Positions 9,220 to 17,938 of a DNA stretch of 61,503 nt are shown one piece after another (position 1 is the stretch's first letter; each line of letters starts with the position of its first letter). The notes under the pieces are model-generated. The model ran no database searches, was not told the DNA's origin, and saw only the letters and a list, made by a program, of their open reading frames with translations. The stretch lies in the NCBI GenBank assembly GCA_017961235.1, contig JAGCXQ010000040.1, positions 1 through 61,503 of the forward strand, written 5' to 3'. This stretch comes from Clostridiales bacterium (lineage in GTDB: Bacteria > Bacillota > Clostridia > Saccharofermentanales > Saccharofermentanaceae). The position numbers and the translations under genes were made by a program.

Positions 9220-10590
9220 ATGGGCAAATATTTCGGAACAGACGGATTCCGTGGTAAGGCCGGTGTCGTCCTTACAGCAGAGCATGCTTTTAAAACGGGT
9301 CGTTTCCTCGGCTGGTACTATATGCAGAAACATCAGAATTCCGGTGATTCCGCAAAGATCGTTATTGGTAAGGATACACGCCGTTCATCATATATGTTTG
9401 AAAATGCATTAGCATCGGGTATTGCTTCTTCTGGCGCCGATGCTTATTTATTGCACGTTACTACTACACCGTGCGTCAGCTACATCACAAGAACAGAGGA
9501 TTTTGACTGCGGTGTCATGATCTCCGCAAGCCATAACCCGTATTATGATAACGGTATTAAGCTGATGAACTTCGAAGGTGAGAAGATGGACGATGATCTT
9601 CAGGATGAGATCGAGAAGTACATCGATGGTGAGCTCGAAGAACTCCCGTTCGCTTCTGAAGATAAGATCGGTAAGACAGTAGATTACTATTCCGGCAGAA
9701 ACCGCTATATCGGTTACCTCGTCGGTCTGGCAACAAGATCCTACGAGAAGCATAAGATCGGTCTGGACTGCGCAAACGGAAGCTCCTGGATGATCGGCCG
9801 CTCCGTATTTGACGCTCTCGGCGCTAAGACCTATGTCATCAACAATACTCCGGACGGAGTAAACATCAATACCGGCTGCGGTTCTACCCACATCGAGGGC
9901 CTGCAGAAGTATGTTGTTGATAACAAGCTGGATCTCGGTTTTGCTTTCGACGGTGATGCGGACCGCTGCCTCGCTGTTGATGAACTCGGCAATGTTGTTA
10001 ATGGTGATAAGATCATGTATATCTGTGCGAAATACATGAAAGAGAAGGGCCACCTTGCAAACAATACCGTAGTTACTACGATCATGAGTAACTTCGGTCT
10101 TTATAAGGCACTTGATGAAGCAGGTATCGCTTACGAAAAGACTGCAGTCGGTGACCGTTATGTTTATGAGAACATGAAAGAGAACGGCCACATGATCGGC
10201 GGTGAGCAGTCCGGTCACGTTATCTTCAGAAAATATGCTCATACCGGTGACGGTATCCTCACAGCAGTTATGCTGATGGAAGTTCTTCTTGCGACGAACC
10301 TCCCGCTCTCTGTACTGGCCAGCGGCTGCGAGATGTATCCGCAGGTCCTGAAGAATGTCGTTGTTGACGATAAGGACGGCACTCTTGAAGATCCGGCAGT
10401 AAAAGCACAGGTTGAGGCCTGCACTGCGGAACTCGGTGACAACGGCCGTGTTCTTCTCAGAAAGAGCGGCACAGAGCCGGTGCTCCGTGTTATGTCTGAA
10501 GCAGGTTCAATCGAAGAGTGTGAGAAGCAGGTAGATGCAATCATCGCCGCAATGGAAAAGAGCGGCCATCTGGTGGAGGTAAAGAAGTAA
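9220..10590 (+). CDS. glmM: Phosphoglucosamine mutase-type phosphohexomutase
   Basis: 456 aa, usual length. Converts glucosamine-6-phosphate to glucosamine-1-phosphate for UDP-GlcNAc and peptidoglycan. The N-terminus KYFGTDGFRG is the GlmM signature. The phosphoserine loop is SASHNPYYDNG near residue 100, the metal loop is FDGDADR near 243, and a sugar-binding GEQSGH and C-terminal RKSGTEPVLRVM follow. It overlaps the next gene by one base (TAATG). The adjacent acyltransferase and NagB make an amino-sugar cluster. Confidence 0.93.
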   Translation: MGKYFGTDGFRGKAGVVLTAEHAFKTGRFLGWYYMQKHQNSGDSAKIVIGKDTRRSSYMFENALASGIASSGADAYLLHVTTTPCVSYITRTEDFDCGVMISASHNPYYDNGIKLMNFEGEKMDDDLQDEIEKYIDGELEELPFASEDKIGKTVDYYSGRNRYIGYLVGLATRSYEKHKIGLDCANGSSWMIGRSVFDALGAKTYVINNTPDGVNINTGCGSTHIEGLQKYVVDNKLDLGFAFDGDADRCLAVDELGNVVNGDKIMYICAKYMKEKGHLANNTVVTTIMSNFGLYKALDEAGIAYEKTAVGDRYVYENMKENGHMIGGEQSGHVIFRKYAHTGDGILTAVMLMEVLLATNLPLSVLASGCEMYPQVLKNVVVDDKDGTLEDPAVKAQVEACTAELGDNGRVLLRKSGTEPVLRVMSEAGSIEECEKQVDAIIAAMEKSGHLVEVKK

Positions 10591-11258
10591 TGTATACCAT
10601 TAATGACCTTTATGATTTAACACAGACATATCCGCAGGTAAAAGAATATCTTTCCAAGTTCACTTATCCTTGGGAAGCTCTTTCCGGAATTACAGATCTT
10701 ATTCTTGAGATCGGAAAAACTCTTCCGGAAGATGAATTTGATCATCCGTCCGAGGACGTGTGGATCGCAAAAGATGCAAAGGTATTTGCTACCGCTTATA
10801 TCGGCGGACCGTGCATCATCGGACACAAGACAGAAGTCCGTCAGTGTGCTTTTGTAAGAGGATCCGCGCTGGTAGGCGAAGGATGTGTCGTAGGTAACTC
10901 CACAGAGCTTAAGAATGTTATCCTTTTCAACAGCGTACAGGTTCCGCATTATAACTATGTCGGCGATTCCATCCTCGGTTATAAGTCCCACATGGGTGCA
11001 GGATCTATCACCAGTAACGTAAAGAGCGATAAGCTTCCGGTCGTTATTAAGAACGGTGACGAGAAGATCGAGACCGGAAGAAAAAAGGTCGGCGCTATGC
11101 TGGGTGACTTTGTTGAAGTCGGCTGTAACAGCGTCCTGAATCCGGGAACGGTGATCGGAAGAAACAGTAACGTCTATCCGACGTCCTGTGTCCGCGGCGT
11201 GATTCCGGAGAACAGCATTTATAAAGATCAGGGAAACATCGTGATCAAGAGAAAGTAA
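10590..11258 (+). CDS. Left-handed beta-helix acyltransferase, GlmU C-terminal-like
   Basis: 222 aa. After a ~60-residue helical N-terminus the protein is built of hexapeptide repeats (VWIAKDAKVFATAYIGG, GCVVGNSTELKNVIL), the parallel beta-helix fold of sugar acetyltransferases. It matches the acetyltransferase half of GlmU, with YVGDSILGYKSHMGAGSI in the place of the GlmU loop, but lacks the pyrophosphorylase half. Translationally coupled to glmM, it probably acts on glucosamine-1-phosphate (acetyl-CoA dependent). A separate uridylyltransferase would then be needed elsewhere. Confidence 0.85.
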   Translation: MYTINDLYDLTQTYPQVKEYLSKFTYPWEALSGITDLILEIGKTLPEDEFDHPSEDVWIAKDAKVFATAYIGGPCIIGHKTEVRQCAFVRGSALVGEGCVVGNSTELKNVILFNSVQVPHYNYVGDSILGYKSHMGAGSITSNVKSDKLPVVIKNGDEKIETGRKKVGAMLGDFVEVGCNSVLNPGTVIGRNSNVYPTSCVRGVIPENSIYKDQGNIVIKRK

Positions 11259-11266
11259 AGTCAAGC

Positions 11267-11296
11267 CGCGCGTGATGTTCATGCGCGACTTTTTTA
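11267..11296 (+). terminator. Terminator after glmM operon
   Basis: Nine-bp stem CGCGCGTGA (11267-11275) with TCATGCGCG (11279-11287), one G-T pair, three-base loop, then ACTTTTTTATA. Confidence 0.85.
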
Positions 11297-11344
11297 TACT
11301 GCAAAATATAACGAAAAATATAAAGAGTACAAGGAGGTACATTT

Positions 11345-12079
11345 ATGAAAGTTATTATCGCAGAGAACTATCAGGATGCCAGCAAGAAGGCGGCAGACAT
11401 CATGGAGAAGATCATCCGTGAGAAGCCCACATGCACCATCGGTCTGGCAACAGGTAGCAGCCCGGTTGGTATGTATCAGGAACTGTCCCGCCGCTGCAAA
11501 GAAGAGGGACTGGATTTCTCTAAGATCCATTCTGTAAACCTGGACGAGTATGTAGGTCTTGAGCCGACACACAACCAGAGCTACCGTTACTTCATGGATA
11601 GCAATCTCTTCGATCACATCAACATCGATAAGGCAAACACATATGTTGCTAAGGGAATCGGTGATGTAGATGAGAATCTCAAGGAGTTCAACGAAGTTCT
11701 AGATAAAGCGGATATCGAGATCCAAGTCCTCGGTGTAGGTCCGGATGGACACCTCGGCTTCAATGAGCCGGGCCCGGTGCTTTTCGACGGTGCGCATAAA
11801 GAGATCCTCGACGAGACAACGATCGATGCCAATGCCCGTTTCTTCGCTTCCCGTGACGAAGTTCCGCGCTACGCTGTAACAATGGGTATGGGTAACATCA
11901 TGCGTGCCAAGGCACTCCTGATGATCATCAACGGCAACAAAGTCGATGCAGCGACAAAGCTCCTGATGAATGACACGATCGATCCGATGTGTCCGGCAAC
12001 CTTCATGAGACTTCATAGAGATGCAACTGTTGTACTCGAGAAGAAACTCGCTCTGGAGATCGGCTACATCAAAGAGTAA
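11345..12079 (+). CDS. nagB: Glucosamine-6-phosphate deaminase
   Basis: 244 aa, standard size. Converts glucosamine-6-phosphate to fructose-6-phosphate and ammonia. Family motifs: GLATGSSPVGMYQEL (substrate loop), SVNLDEYVGL with the catalytic Asp, GVGPDGHLGFNEPG, and VTMGMGNIMRAK. An ideal AAGGAGGT site precedes the ATG. It lies after a terminator, so it is probably transcribed separately from glmM, as expected for enzymes running in opposing directions. Confidence 0.96.
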   Translation: MKVIIAENYQDASKKAADIMEKIIREKPTCTIGLATGSSPVGMYQELSRRCKEEGLDFSKIHSVNLDEYVGLEPTHNQSYRYFMDSNLFDHINIDKANTYVAKGIGDVDENLKEFNEVLDKADIEIQVLGVGPDGHLGFNEPGPVLFDGAHKEILDETTIDANARFFASRDEVPRYAVTMGMGNIMRAKALLMIINGNKVDAATKLLMNDTIDPMCPATFMRLHRDATVVLEKKLALEIGYIKE

Positions 12080-12104
12080 TTCCGGTAGAATTAAATAGCG
12101 AAAC

Positions 12105-12142
12105 AAAAAAGGGGCACTTCAGTTTGAAGTGCCCCTCTTTTT
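12105..12142. terminator. Bidirectional terminator after nagB
   Basis: Perfect 10-bp stem GGGGCACTTC (12111-12120) with GAAGTGCCCC (12126-12135), A6 on the left and TCTTTTT on the right. It lies between convergent genes. Confidence 0.9.
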
Positions 12143-12150
12143 CCCTGTAA

Positions 12151-12315
12151 TAGTCCCTGAAAACACTCTTGCAGGGACTAATACAGAGGATTTCGGCTAA
12201 ATCCTACAAAACAGTCCCTGAAAATACACACACAGGGACTATTACAGGGAATATCGGCCAAATTCTACAAAACAGTCCCTGTAATTGCTATTACAGGGAC
12301 TGTTACAGAGGATTC
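12151..12315. repeat. Three tandem ~60-bp hairpin repeats between convergent genes
   Basis: Three copies of AGTCCCTG...CAGGGACT start at 12153, 12213 and 12274 (period 60-61). Copies 1 and 2 have 8-9 bp stems with 12-base loops. Copy 3 is a perfect 15-bp stem (12271-12285 with 12290-12304) with a TGCT loop. Between hairpins is a second conserved block (CGGCTAAATCCTACAAAAC and CGGCCAAATTCTACAAAAC), so the whole unit is duplicated, not just the stem. No spacer-repeat contrast, so not CRISPR. Function unknown. Confidence 0.85.
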
Positions 12316-12330
12316 TATTGAACGCCGCTT

Positions 12331-15300
12331 TTACTTCACCTTATAGATGAACAGACTGCCGTCCGAAGATGTGTAGACACGGTCGCAAAGCTCTTCGAGA
12401 CACGGGTAGTAGATGTAACCGAATTCATCTAACTCCATAGATCCGCAGATGACGTATTTAATGTCATACTTCTTGAGAAGGCGGGAGACCTCTATGGAAT
12501 TGGTGTCTGTGTAGATCGCCGAGACATCTGCGTGTCTTGGCGTCAGGTATCTTGCCCATGAGCCGGTGACCGGATCATCTTCATATTTGCCATTCTCAGG
12601 ATTTGTCCAGCCGTGGAAGTGCCACAGCCATTCGTGTACTTCCCAGCCGACTACGTCCGGAAGACCGGTATATGCAGATACGATACATCTCTCCGAGTAG
12701 CTGGGACCATAGGCTTCACAAATGTTTACCGAATCAGGCTCGTTTGCGTTGAGCCATTTGATGGCTTCATCGTATGGAACCATAGCACCCTGGTATCGCA
12801 TGCTCGAATCCTTGAAGGTCTTTTCTACAGGTATAAAGTTTGGAAGATAAGCGGTACCGTCAAGTCCGATGTATCTGGACATCTTGATATCGCCGACGCG
12901 CTGGTCGAGAGCACGGAGCGTATAGTGACCGGGGATCATGATGATCAGGACCAGAAGCAGGATCGAGACCGCAAGTCCCCAGTTTGAAAGATTGCCTTCT
13001 TTGGTGACGTGCGCCATGAATCGGAAGACGGTATAGGCGACGACCAGAGAAAGGATCACGAATCCCGCGAAGGTGAACTTGAACATCGTATTGGCGCGCT
13101 GGTTGTTATCGCCGTAAATGTCAGGAACGTAGATGATCTCCGGAGCGAGGATCATCATGAAGCCGACGATACTGGTTCCGACCATGAAGATATCGATGAT
13201 CGATCTTTTTCGGAAGAACTTGCAAAGGAGCATATCTCCGAATCTTGCGAAGTGATAATCCATCAGCTTGAAGAAGGACAGGATCATCAGAAGAATTCTT
13301 GGCGGGGATTTTTCTTCCGCTTCAAAAGCACTATCATCCGGCATTTCATCGATATCACCGGTATCCGGTTCGATGACGTCTGCTGATGCGCTTTCTGTGA
13401 CGATCCTGTCGATCTCATCCGGGGACATATCCGGATCGTCCTCGATCTTCTCAAGTGAAGCAGCGCTTGAAGCGCGGACGGAAGAATGGGAAGCTGACTT
13501 TTTCTTTGTGGCTTCGGCCTTGTCCGGACGCTTCAGATCAAGAGGCGCGGGAACCGCCGGTAACTTGGTCCGCTTATATGCGTGACGCTCGGTGAATACC
13601 ACCAGTGCGATGAGCGAAAGCGGCACCAGGATATGGATCAGCCAGAGGATCATGAACTGGAAGAGCGAGGTGTGTCTATCTACCAGCCTGATGGAGTTGG
13701 AGATCATATCGAAGTTGTAGTTGAAGGAAAGTGCAACAGCACATGAGAGTGAGAATATCATCGCCATGGCAGTGCCGGTGCGGGACAGCGCGGACGGGAA
13801 GACCGTCGAGAGCATGTAGGCGATCATGAATACCGCGATCTGCAGGCAGATGTGGAGGAATACATTATTCGAGCACTTCAGGTAGATGCCGAGGATCGCG
13901 CCGACATCGAAGATGAATATCAGGAAACTGCTGAATGTGCATAGGAAAGTGGACCTCCGCCCGAAATAGACCAGAAGCCCCATCGCACAGAAGACGAAGT
14001 ATATGAGGAAATCCCAGTAGTTGCACATCTGCGTGAGTCCGAGCAGGAATGCGCACAGGAAGAATTCCGGACGGAAGATGAAGTTCATCTCCGAGACCAG
14101 ATCCTTCGTAAAGTTATTCCGCCGGCACATCGAATTCAGTGCTTTTTCCGGATGCTTCGCATGATAGACCGCAATAAACATGAATGCGATGATAAGAAGC
14201 ACGATCGTCAGGCTGACTACATGCGCATGAAGGTCGGAGATCAGGTAGGAATAAAACGGGAATTCGTGGATCGTCCAGTCTGCTTTATCTGTCAGACCGT
14301 CCACGTACGGGTCCGGATTATGGCCGATAAAACGGGTGGAATTCGGATAGAAGAAGTTTCCTGTGTTTCCGACGTTGATACCGAGGCCTTTCCATATCTT
14401 CCAGAAAAGCACTTTATTTCCGATGCTCTGCTCATCGTAGAAGAATGAGTGCGAGTTACCGAAGAACATGGTGCAAAGACCGGAAAGAAGACCGGCAAAA
14501 GGCAGATAATGGATCGATACCTTGCAGTCCTTTTTGCGGCGCAGAGCATCGATAAAGAGCTGGCCGAGCGCATAGGCGGACATGAACGGGAAGGCGATGG
14601 CAGTACACATCGACAGATTATATCCGACAGAAGAACGTATCCCGGTCATCTTTACCAGGTAGGAGAAGAGATACTGGCCGTAGTAATAGTAGTTGATCGG
14701 CTGGCCGGCAAGCCATGGATCCTTGGCCGGGAGTCCGTCATAGCGGAGCATGGAGTTCATGAAGCCGAAGTCCATGATCTTCTCTTCGCCGTTGATGATC
14801 GGCGAGAGCCCTCTGCAGAAACAAAGGAAAGTGAGGACGGCGATGAAGATCACTTCCTCAAGAAGGATATGTGCCATGTTCGAGTTGTCCGAGAGTGCGG
14901 AGAAAGCCGCATCTCTTGTCTTCGGAATACCCCAGCTGATGATCGCCAGAAGGAAGAACATGACCCAAGTCATCGGGCGGCTGAAGGATTCGAAGATCTT
15001 AAGATAGGAGAACAGCCATAGAGCTCCGGAGGTAAGAATGATGCCGAATATCTTGGAGAAACTGTATCCCGCCGATAAAAATCCGCGGAAGAAATGCGCC
15101 AGGATTGGGAATGCCGCCCATCCGTAGAGATACAGGATCCCCCACCAGCAGAAGAAGTCTGCGTGATCCTGCTTAAGGAAAAAGCCTGCCAGAAAGGCCA
15201 GGAGCGCAGGAACTAAAAGAAGGAAAAACCGAGGAAGGACCGTACGAATTTCGATGTTGCGAAGTTCGAGATGCGACACGCGTTCGCGGAGGTTCCTGCT

Positions 15301-15423
15301 TTTCTTTTCGTTTCTTTCCAGTTCTTCTGATTCTTCCAAGATTGAACTTGCGGAAGTAACATCAGCGACGCGGACTGTATTATTTCCGGAATCACTGTGC
15401 GTCGATCTCGAGCTTTTTTTCAC
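12331..15423 (-). CDS. Large YYY/DUF2298 membrane protein
   Basis: 1030 aa from a GTG at 15423-15421, which has AGGAGG nine bases upstream (CCTCCT on the plus strand at 15433-15438). The open frame extends to 15480, but that start has no such site. Many membrane helices are interrupted by a charged, disordered cytoplasmic stretch (about residues 630-740). The motif PINYYYYGQYLFSYL near residue 245 identifies the Chlor_Arch_YYY/DUF2298 family, which resembles GT-C glycosyltransferases; the reaction is unproven. It overlaps the FAD gene by 32 bases and is last in a three-gene minus-strand operon. Confidence 0.9.
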   Translation of the reverse strand: MKKSSRSTHSDSGNNTVRVADVTSASSILEESEELERNEKKSRNLRERVSHLELRNIEIRTVLPRFFLLLVPALLAFLAGFFLKQDHADFFCWWGILYLYGWAAFPILAHFFRGFLSAGYSFSKIFGIILTSGALWLFSYLKIFESFSRPMTWVMFFLLAIISWGIPKTRDAAFSALSDNSNMAHILLEEVIFIAVLTFLCFCRGLSPIINGEEKIMDFGFMNSMLRYDGLPAKDPWLAGQPINYYYYGQYLFSYLVKMTGIRSSVGYNLSMCTAIAFPFMSAYALGQLFIDALRRKKDCKVSIHYLPFAGLLSGLCTMFFGNSHSFFYDEQSIGNKVLFWKIWKGLGINVGNTGNFFYPNSTRFIGHNPDPYVDGLTDKADWTIHEFPFYSYLISDLHAHVVSLTIVLLIIAFMFIAVYHAKHPEKALNSMCRRNNFTKDLVSEMNFIFRPEFFLCAFLLGLTQMCNYWDFLIYFVFCAMGLLVYFGRRSTFLCTFSSFLIFIFDVGAILGIYLKCSNNVFLHICLQIAVFMIAYMLSTVFPSALSRTGTAMAMIFSLSCAVALSFNYNFDMISNSIRLVDRHTSLFQFMILWLIHILVPLSLIALVVFTERHAYKRTKLPAVPAPLDLKRPDKAEATKKKSASHSSVRASSAASLEKIEDDPDMSPDEIDRIVTESASADVIEPDTGDIDEMPDDSAFEAEEKSPPRILLMILSFFKLMDYHFARFGDMLLCKFFRKRSIIDIFMVGTSIVGFMMILAPEIIYVPDIYGDNNQRANTMFKFTFAGFVILSLVVAYTVFRFMAHVTKEGNLSNWGLAVSILLLVLIIMIPGHYTLRALDQRVGDIKMSRYIGLDGTAYLPNFIPVEKTFKDSSMRYQGAMVPYDEAIKWLNANEPDSVNICEAYGPSYSERCIVSAYTGLPDVVGWEVHEWLWHFHGWTNPENGKYEDDPVTGSWARYLTPRHADVSAIYTDTNSIEVSRLLKKYDIKYVICGSMELDEFGYIYYPCLEELCDRVYTSSDGSLFIYKVK

Positions 15424-16459
15424 GCGAAAAATCCTCCTTGATTTTGGCAACTGTGGAGTTTGCCTGCGAGACACAGGCATCCATGCGGAATTTCGAATCC
15501 TCGGCAGGACTCGGTGTCATGGCGAGACTGCAGACGTAGAGGCCTTCCACCGGCTGCTGGAACTCATCGAGCGGATGGTTGAGCGGCTTGGCATAGCGGG
15601 TACGTGTCAGACGCCATGTGCGGACAGAACTTCTTGTCACGCTGGGATTCATATACTGAAGTCTCTTGAAAAATGTCTTAAATACATCCGCATCGGAAGC
15701 GGTCCAAAGCGGTGCGGAAGTCAGAAAACTTCCGGAAAGATACAGAACGTGACCGCCATAGCGGCGCTCGCCGACCATGCTCGTATGCTGGATCAGCCGC
15801 TGGAATGGTTCATCATTCGGGAACTGTCTGGAGTAGCACTCCGTGAACGGAGTTTTCATAAGCATCAGCAGACACATATTCGCCTGATAAGTAACGTCCA
15901 TCAGGGAATCGCGGAAGTCGGTCGGCATATTCAGTGCATGGGTGATATGTACGAGATTTCGGCAAGATCCGGTATAAAGGATCGTGTCGCACTCGAGGAA
16001 GATCGACGATGAATCGGCAAGTACGCACTGGACGCGGTAACGCGGGCGTGACGGATCTTCATTCTGAAGAATATCGGAAACGGTGTAGCCGTACTGGATG
16101 ATGCCGCCGCGGTCCGTGATCTCCTGCACGAGCGCAGAAAGAAGAGAATGGAATCCGTTATCGAGATATCCGAGTTTTTTCTTGCTGGCTTTGCCGTACC
16201 AGAGGGAGTCATACCACTGCAGTTCATCCGAGAGCCCGAGATCCTTCAGAAGAGAGATCAGAGCACGGTCGGATTTTCTGATATGGTGCGGCAGAAGTTC
16301 AATATACTCGGAGCCCAGACGGGAACATGCCAGCATGCCGCCCGGCGTGGACTGCTGCTCGACGACCTGTACGCGGAAACCGGCCTGCGCCAGCTTATAG
16401 GCACAGACCAGACCGGAAAGACCGGCGCCGATGACACAGATCGAAGTCTTTTCCTCCAT
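15392..16459 (-). CDS. FAD-dependent amine-oxidase/desaturase-like protein
   Basis: 355 aa. N-terminal dinucleotide-binding motif ICVIGAGLSGLVCAYKLAQAG followed by an acidic strand end VVEQQ and PGGM, typical of the protoporphyrinogen oxidase / phytoene desaturase / UDP-galactopyranose-mutase-like superfamily. The C-terminal FAD-contact segment is near VEGLYVCSLAMTPS. The substrate is not readable. AAAGGAG precedes the ATG. Sitting between DUF1015 and the YYY protein, a role in a membrane-linked sugar or lipid pathway is plausible but inferred. Confidence 0.82.
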   Translation of the reverse strand: MEEKTSICVIGAGLSGLVCAYKLAQAGFRVQVVEQQSTPGGMLACSRLGSEYIELLPHHIRKSDRALISLLKDLGLSDELQWYDSLWYGKASKKKLGYLDNGFHSLLSALVQEITDRGGIIQYGYTVSDILQNEDPSRPRYRVQCVLADSSSIFLECDTILYTGSCRNLVHITHALNMPTDFRDSLMDVTYQANMCLLMLMKTPFTECYSRQFPNDEPFQRLIQHTSMVGERRYGGHVLYLSGSFLTSAPLWTASDADVFKTFFKRLQYMNPSVTRSSVRTWRLTRTRYAKPLNHPLDEFQQPVEGLYVCSLAMTPSPAEDSKFRMDACVSQANSTVAKIKEDFSREKKLEIDAQ

Positions 16460-16469
16460 GGTATCTCCT

Positions 16470-17771
16470 TTAGATCTTCTTTGCTTCTAAGTAGTAACGT
16501 TTCTCGACGGCTTCGCCCATAGAGAAAGTCTTTCTCGGGAAGACGCCTTCCTTACTGATGGTCTCAAAGAAAGAATTCTTCGATACATCCGGCAGCAGGA
16601 ATCCGAGCTTGTCGGAGCCGCTGAGCGAACGGACGGAATCTTCGCCGTGGATATAGTCGGTGTGGATCTCAGAGGACTCGATCGAGTCAAGGAATCCCTG
16701 CAGGGATCCGACAGCGAGCGTATGGGAAGGCTTTCCGATGATCATCGTGAAGTCTTCGTATCCATCGGTGACGAGGATCGTCTGGGATCCGTCGGAGGTT
16801 CCTTCCTTGGCAAAAGCACCTGCATCGGAGAACCTGATATCCTGTGTAGCAAAGTATTCTTTCGCCTGATCCATGAGCTTTTCCTTCGTAAGACCGAAGG
16901 TCACTCTGTGGATCGGCTCGAACTGAAGACCGTTATCGTGGATGTTTACGATCTCGACGAGGCAGTAACGTGCCGGATGGTCTTCACGCTCGTTCTCGGG
17001 AAGTGTCTCCCGGATGTTCTCCCAGTGCTTCTTCGCGGTAGCAAGAGAGTGGTTACCGTCACCCACTGCGAAGAGGAAACCATCCTCGGAAGAAGCGAGC
17101 AGAGCTTCTAGCGCGGAAATAATGCCTTTCGCGATCTCGGAATCCGCCTTGGCGTAGTATCCCTTGATATGACCGCCTTCCATCATGAGATCGGTGTCAT
17201 ACACGAGGTCTCCCTCATCCATCGAAAGATCGTGGTAGGCAGGCTCGATGACTGTTCTCTTCGGATCGTTGATCAGCACCATGATGTGCGGCATCTCGAT
17301 CGGAGCGCGCTCACGGATGCGGACGCGTGGTGGAATACGGGACAGAACTGTGCCCTCCGTTGCACGGATGCGGCTCTTATTTCCCGGGGTGAAGTCATAC
17401 TGCTCGAGATCAAGTGCGAGCATCAGGCCGAGACGGGAGTCGTTATATTTTGTTTTCCTGTCCAGGACGATGAAGCCCGGATCGAGCTCGGTAAGGATGC
17501 CCTGATCGATATAATCGTTGATGGAAGATGTGATATTCGAGAGCCGCTGATCGATCTGTTCCGGTGTCTCTTTCTCAAGATACACTTCCGGCAGGAACAT
17601 GCGAAGCGTAGATGGCGCATCTCCTACAGTTTTCTCGACATCCTCCCAGTATTTTGGTTCGGATGTGAACTGATCGCAGGCGATGACCGCCCACTTGCTA
17701 AGATCAAGTCCCTTCTTCGGAAGAAGGACCTTCGGCGCCGCTACGGCAATGTCGTTATAGATGAAATTCAT
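16470..17771 (-). CDS. DUF1015 family protein (SerK-like kinase fold)
   Basis: 433 aa, full family length. N-terminal family block IAVAAPKVLLPKKGLDLSKW and ACDQFTSEPKYWEDVE, and central AVGDGNHSLATAKKHWE are DUF1015 hallmarks. Some members (archaeal SerK, staphylococcal SbnI) phosphorylate free serine, so a serine kinase role is possible; most bacterial copies are uncharacterised. GGAGGGTATCC precedes the ATG. First gene of the minus-strand trio, 10 bases before the FAD gene. Confidence 0.88.
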   Translation of the reverse strand: MNFIYNDIAVAAPKVLLPKKGLDLSKWAVIACDQFTSEPKYWEDVEKTVGDAPSTLRMFLPEVYLEKETPEQIDQRLSNITSSINDYIDQGILTELDPGFIVLDRKTKYNDSRLGLMLALDLEQYDFTPGNKSRIRATEGTVLSRIPPRVRIRERAPIEMPHIMVLINDPKRTVIEPAYHDLSMDEGDLVYDTDLMMEGGHIKGYYAKADSEIAKGIISALEALLASSEDGFLFAVGDGNHSLATAKKHWENIRETLPENEREDHPARYCLVEIVNIHDNGLQFEPIHRVTFGLTKEKLMDQAKEYFATQDIRFSDAGAFAKEGTSDGSQTILVTDGYEDFTMIIGKPSHTLAVGSLQGFLDSIESSEIHTDYIHGEDSVRSLSGSDKLGFLLPDVSKNSFFETISKEGVFPRKTFSMGEAVEKRYYLEAKKI

Positions 17772-17938
17772 GGATACCCTCCAATGTGTTTTGAAAAAAT
17801 AGCTTAAATATTATAACACGCGCGAGAGGAAAAATCTTCTATATCTTCCCGTCCTGCAGAAAGGCTTTGAAAAGACTATTTTCACGTGATTTAGTGGTAT
17901 AGTAGAAATGTACCTGGCTATGTTATGGAGGTGGGGAG

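Noticed and set aside
12151..12315. CRISPR array from ~60-bp periodic repeats
   Set aside because: Only three units, and the sequence between stems is itself repeated, so there are no unique spacers. No cas genes.
15424..15480. Upstream extension (19 codons) of the YYY protein
   Set aside because: The GTG at 15423 has an ideal AGGAGG site; the 15480 ATG lies well inside the FAD gene without one.
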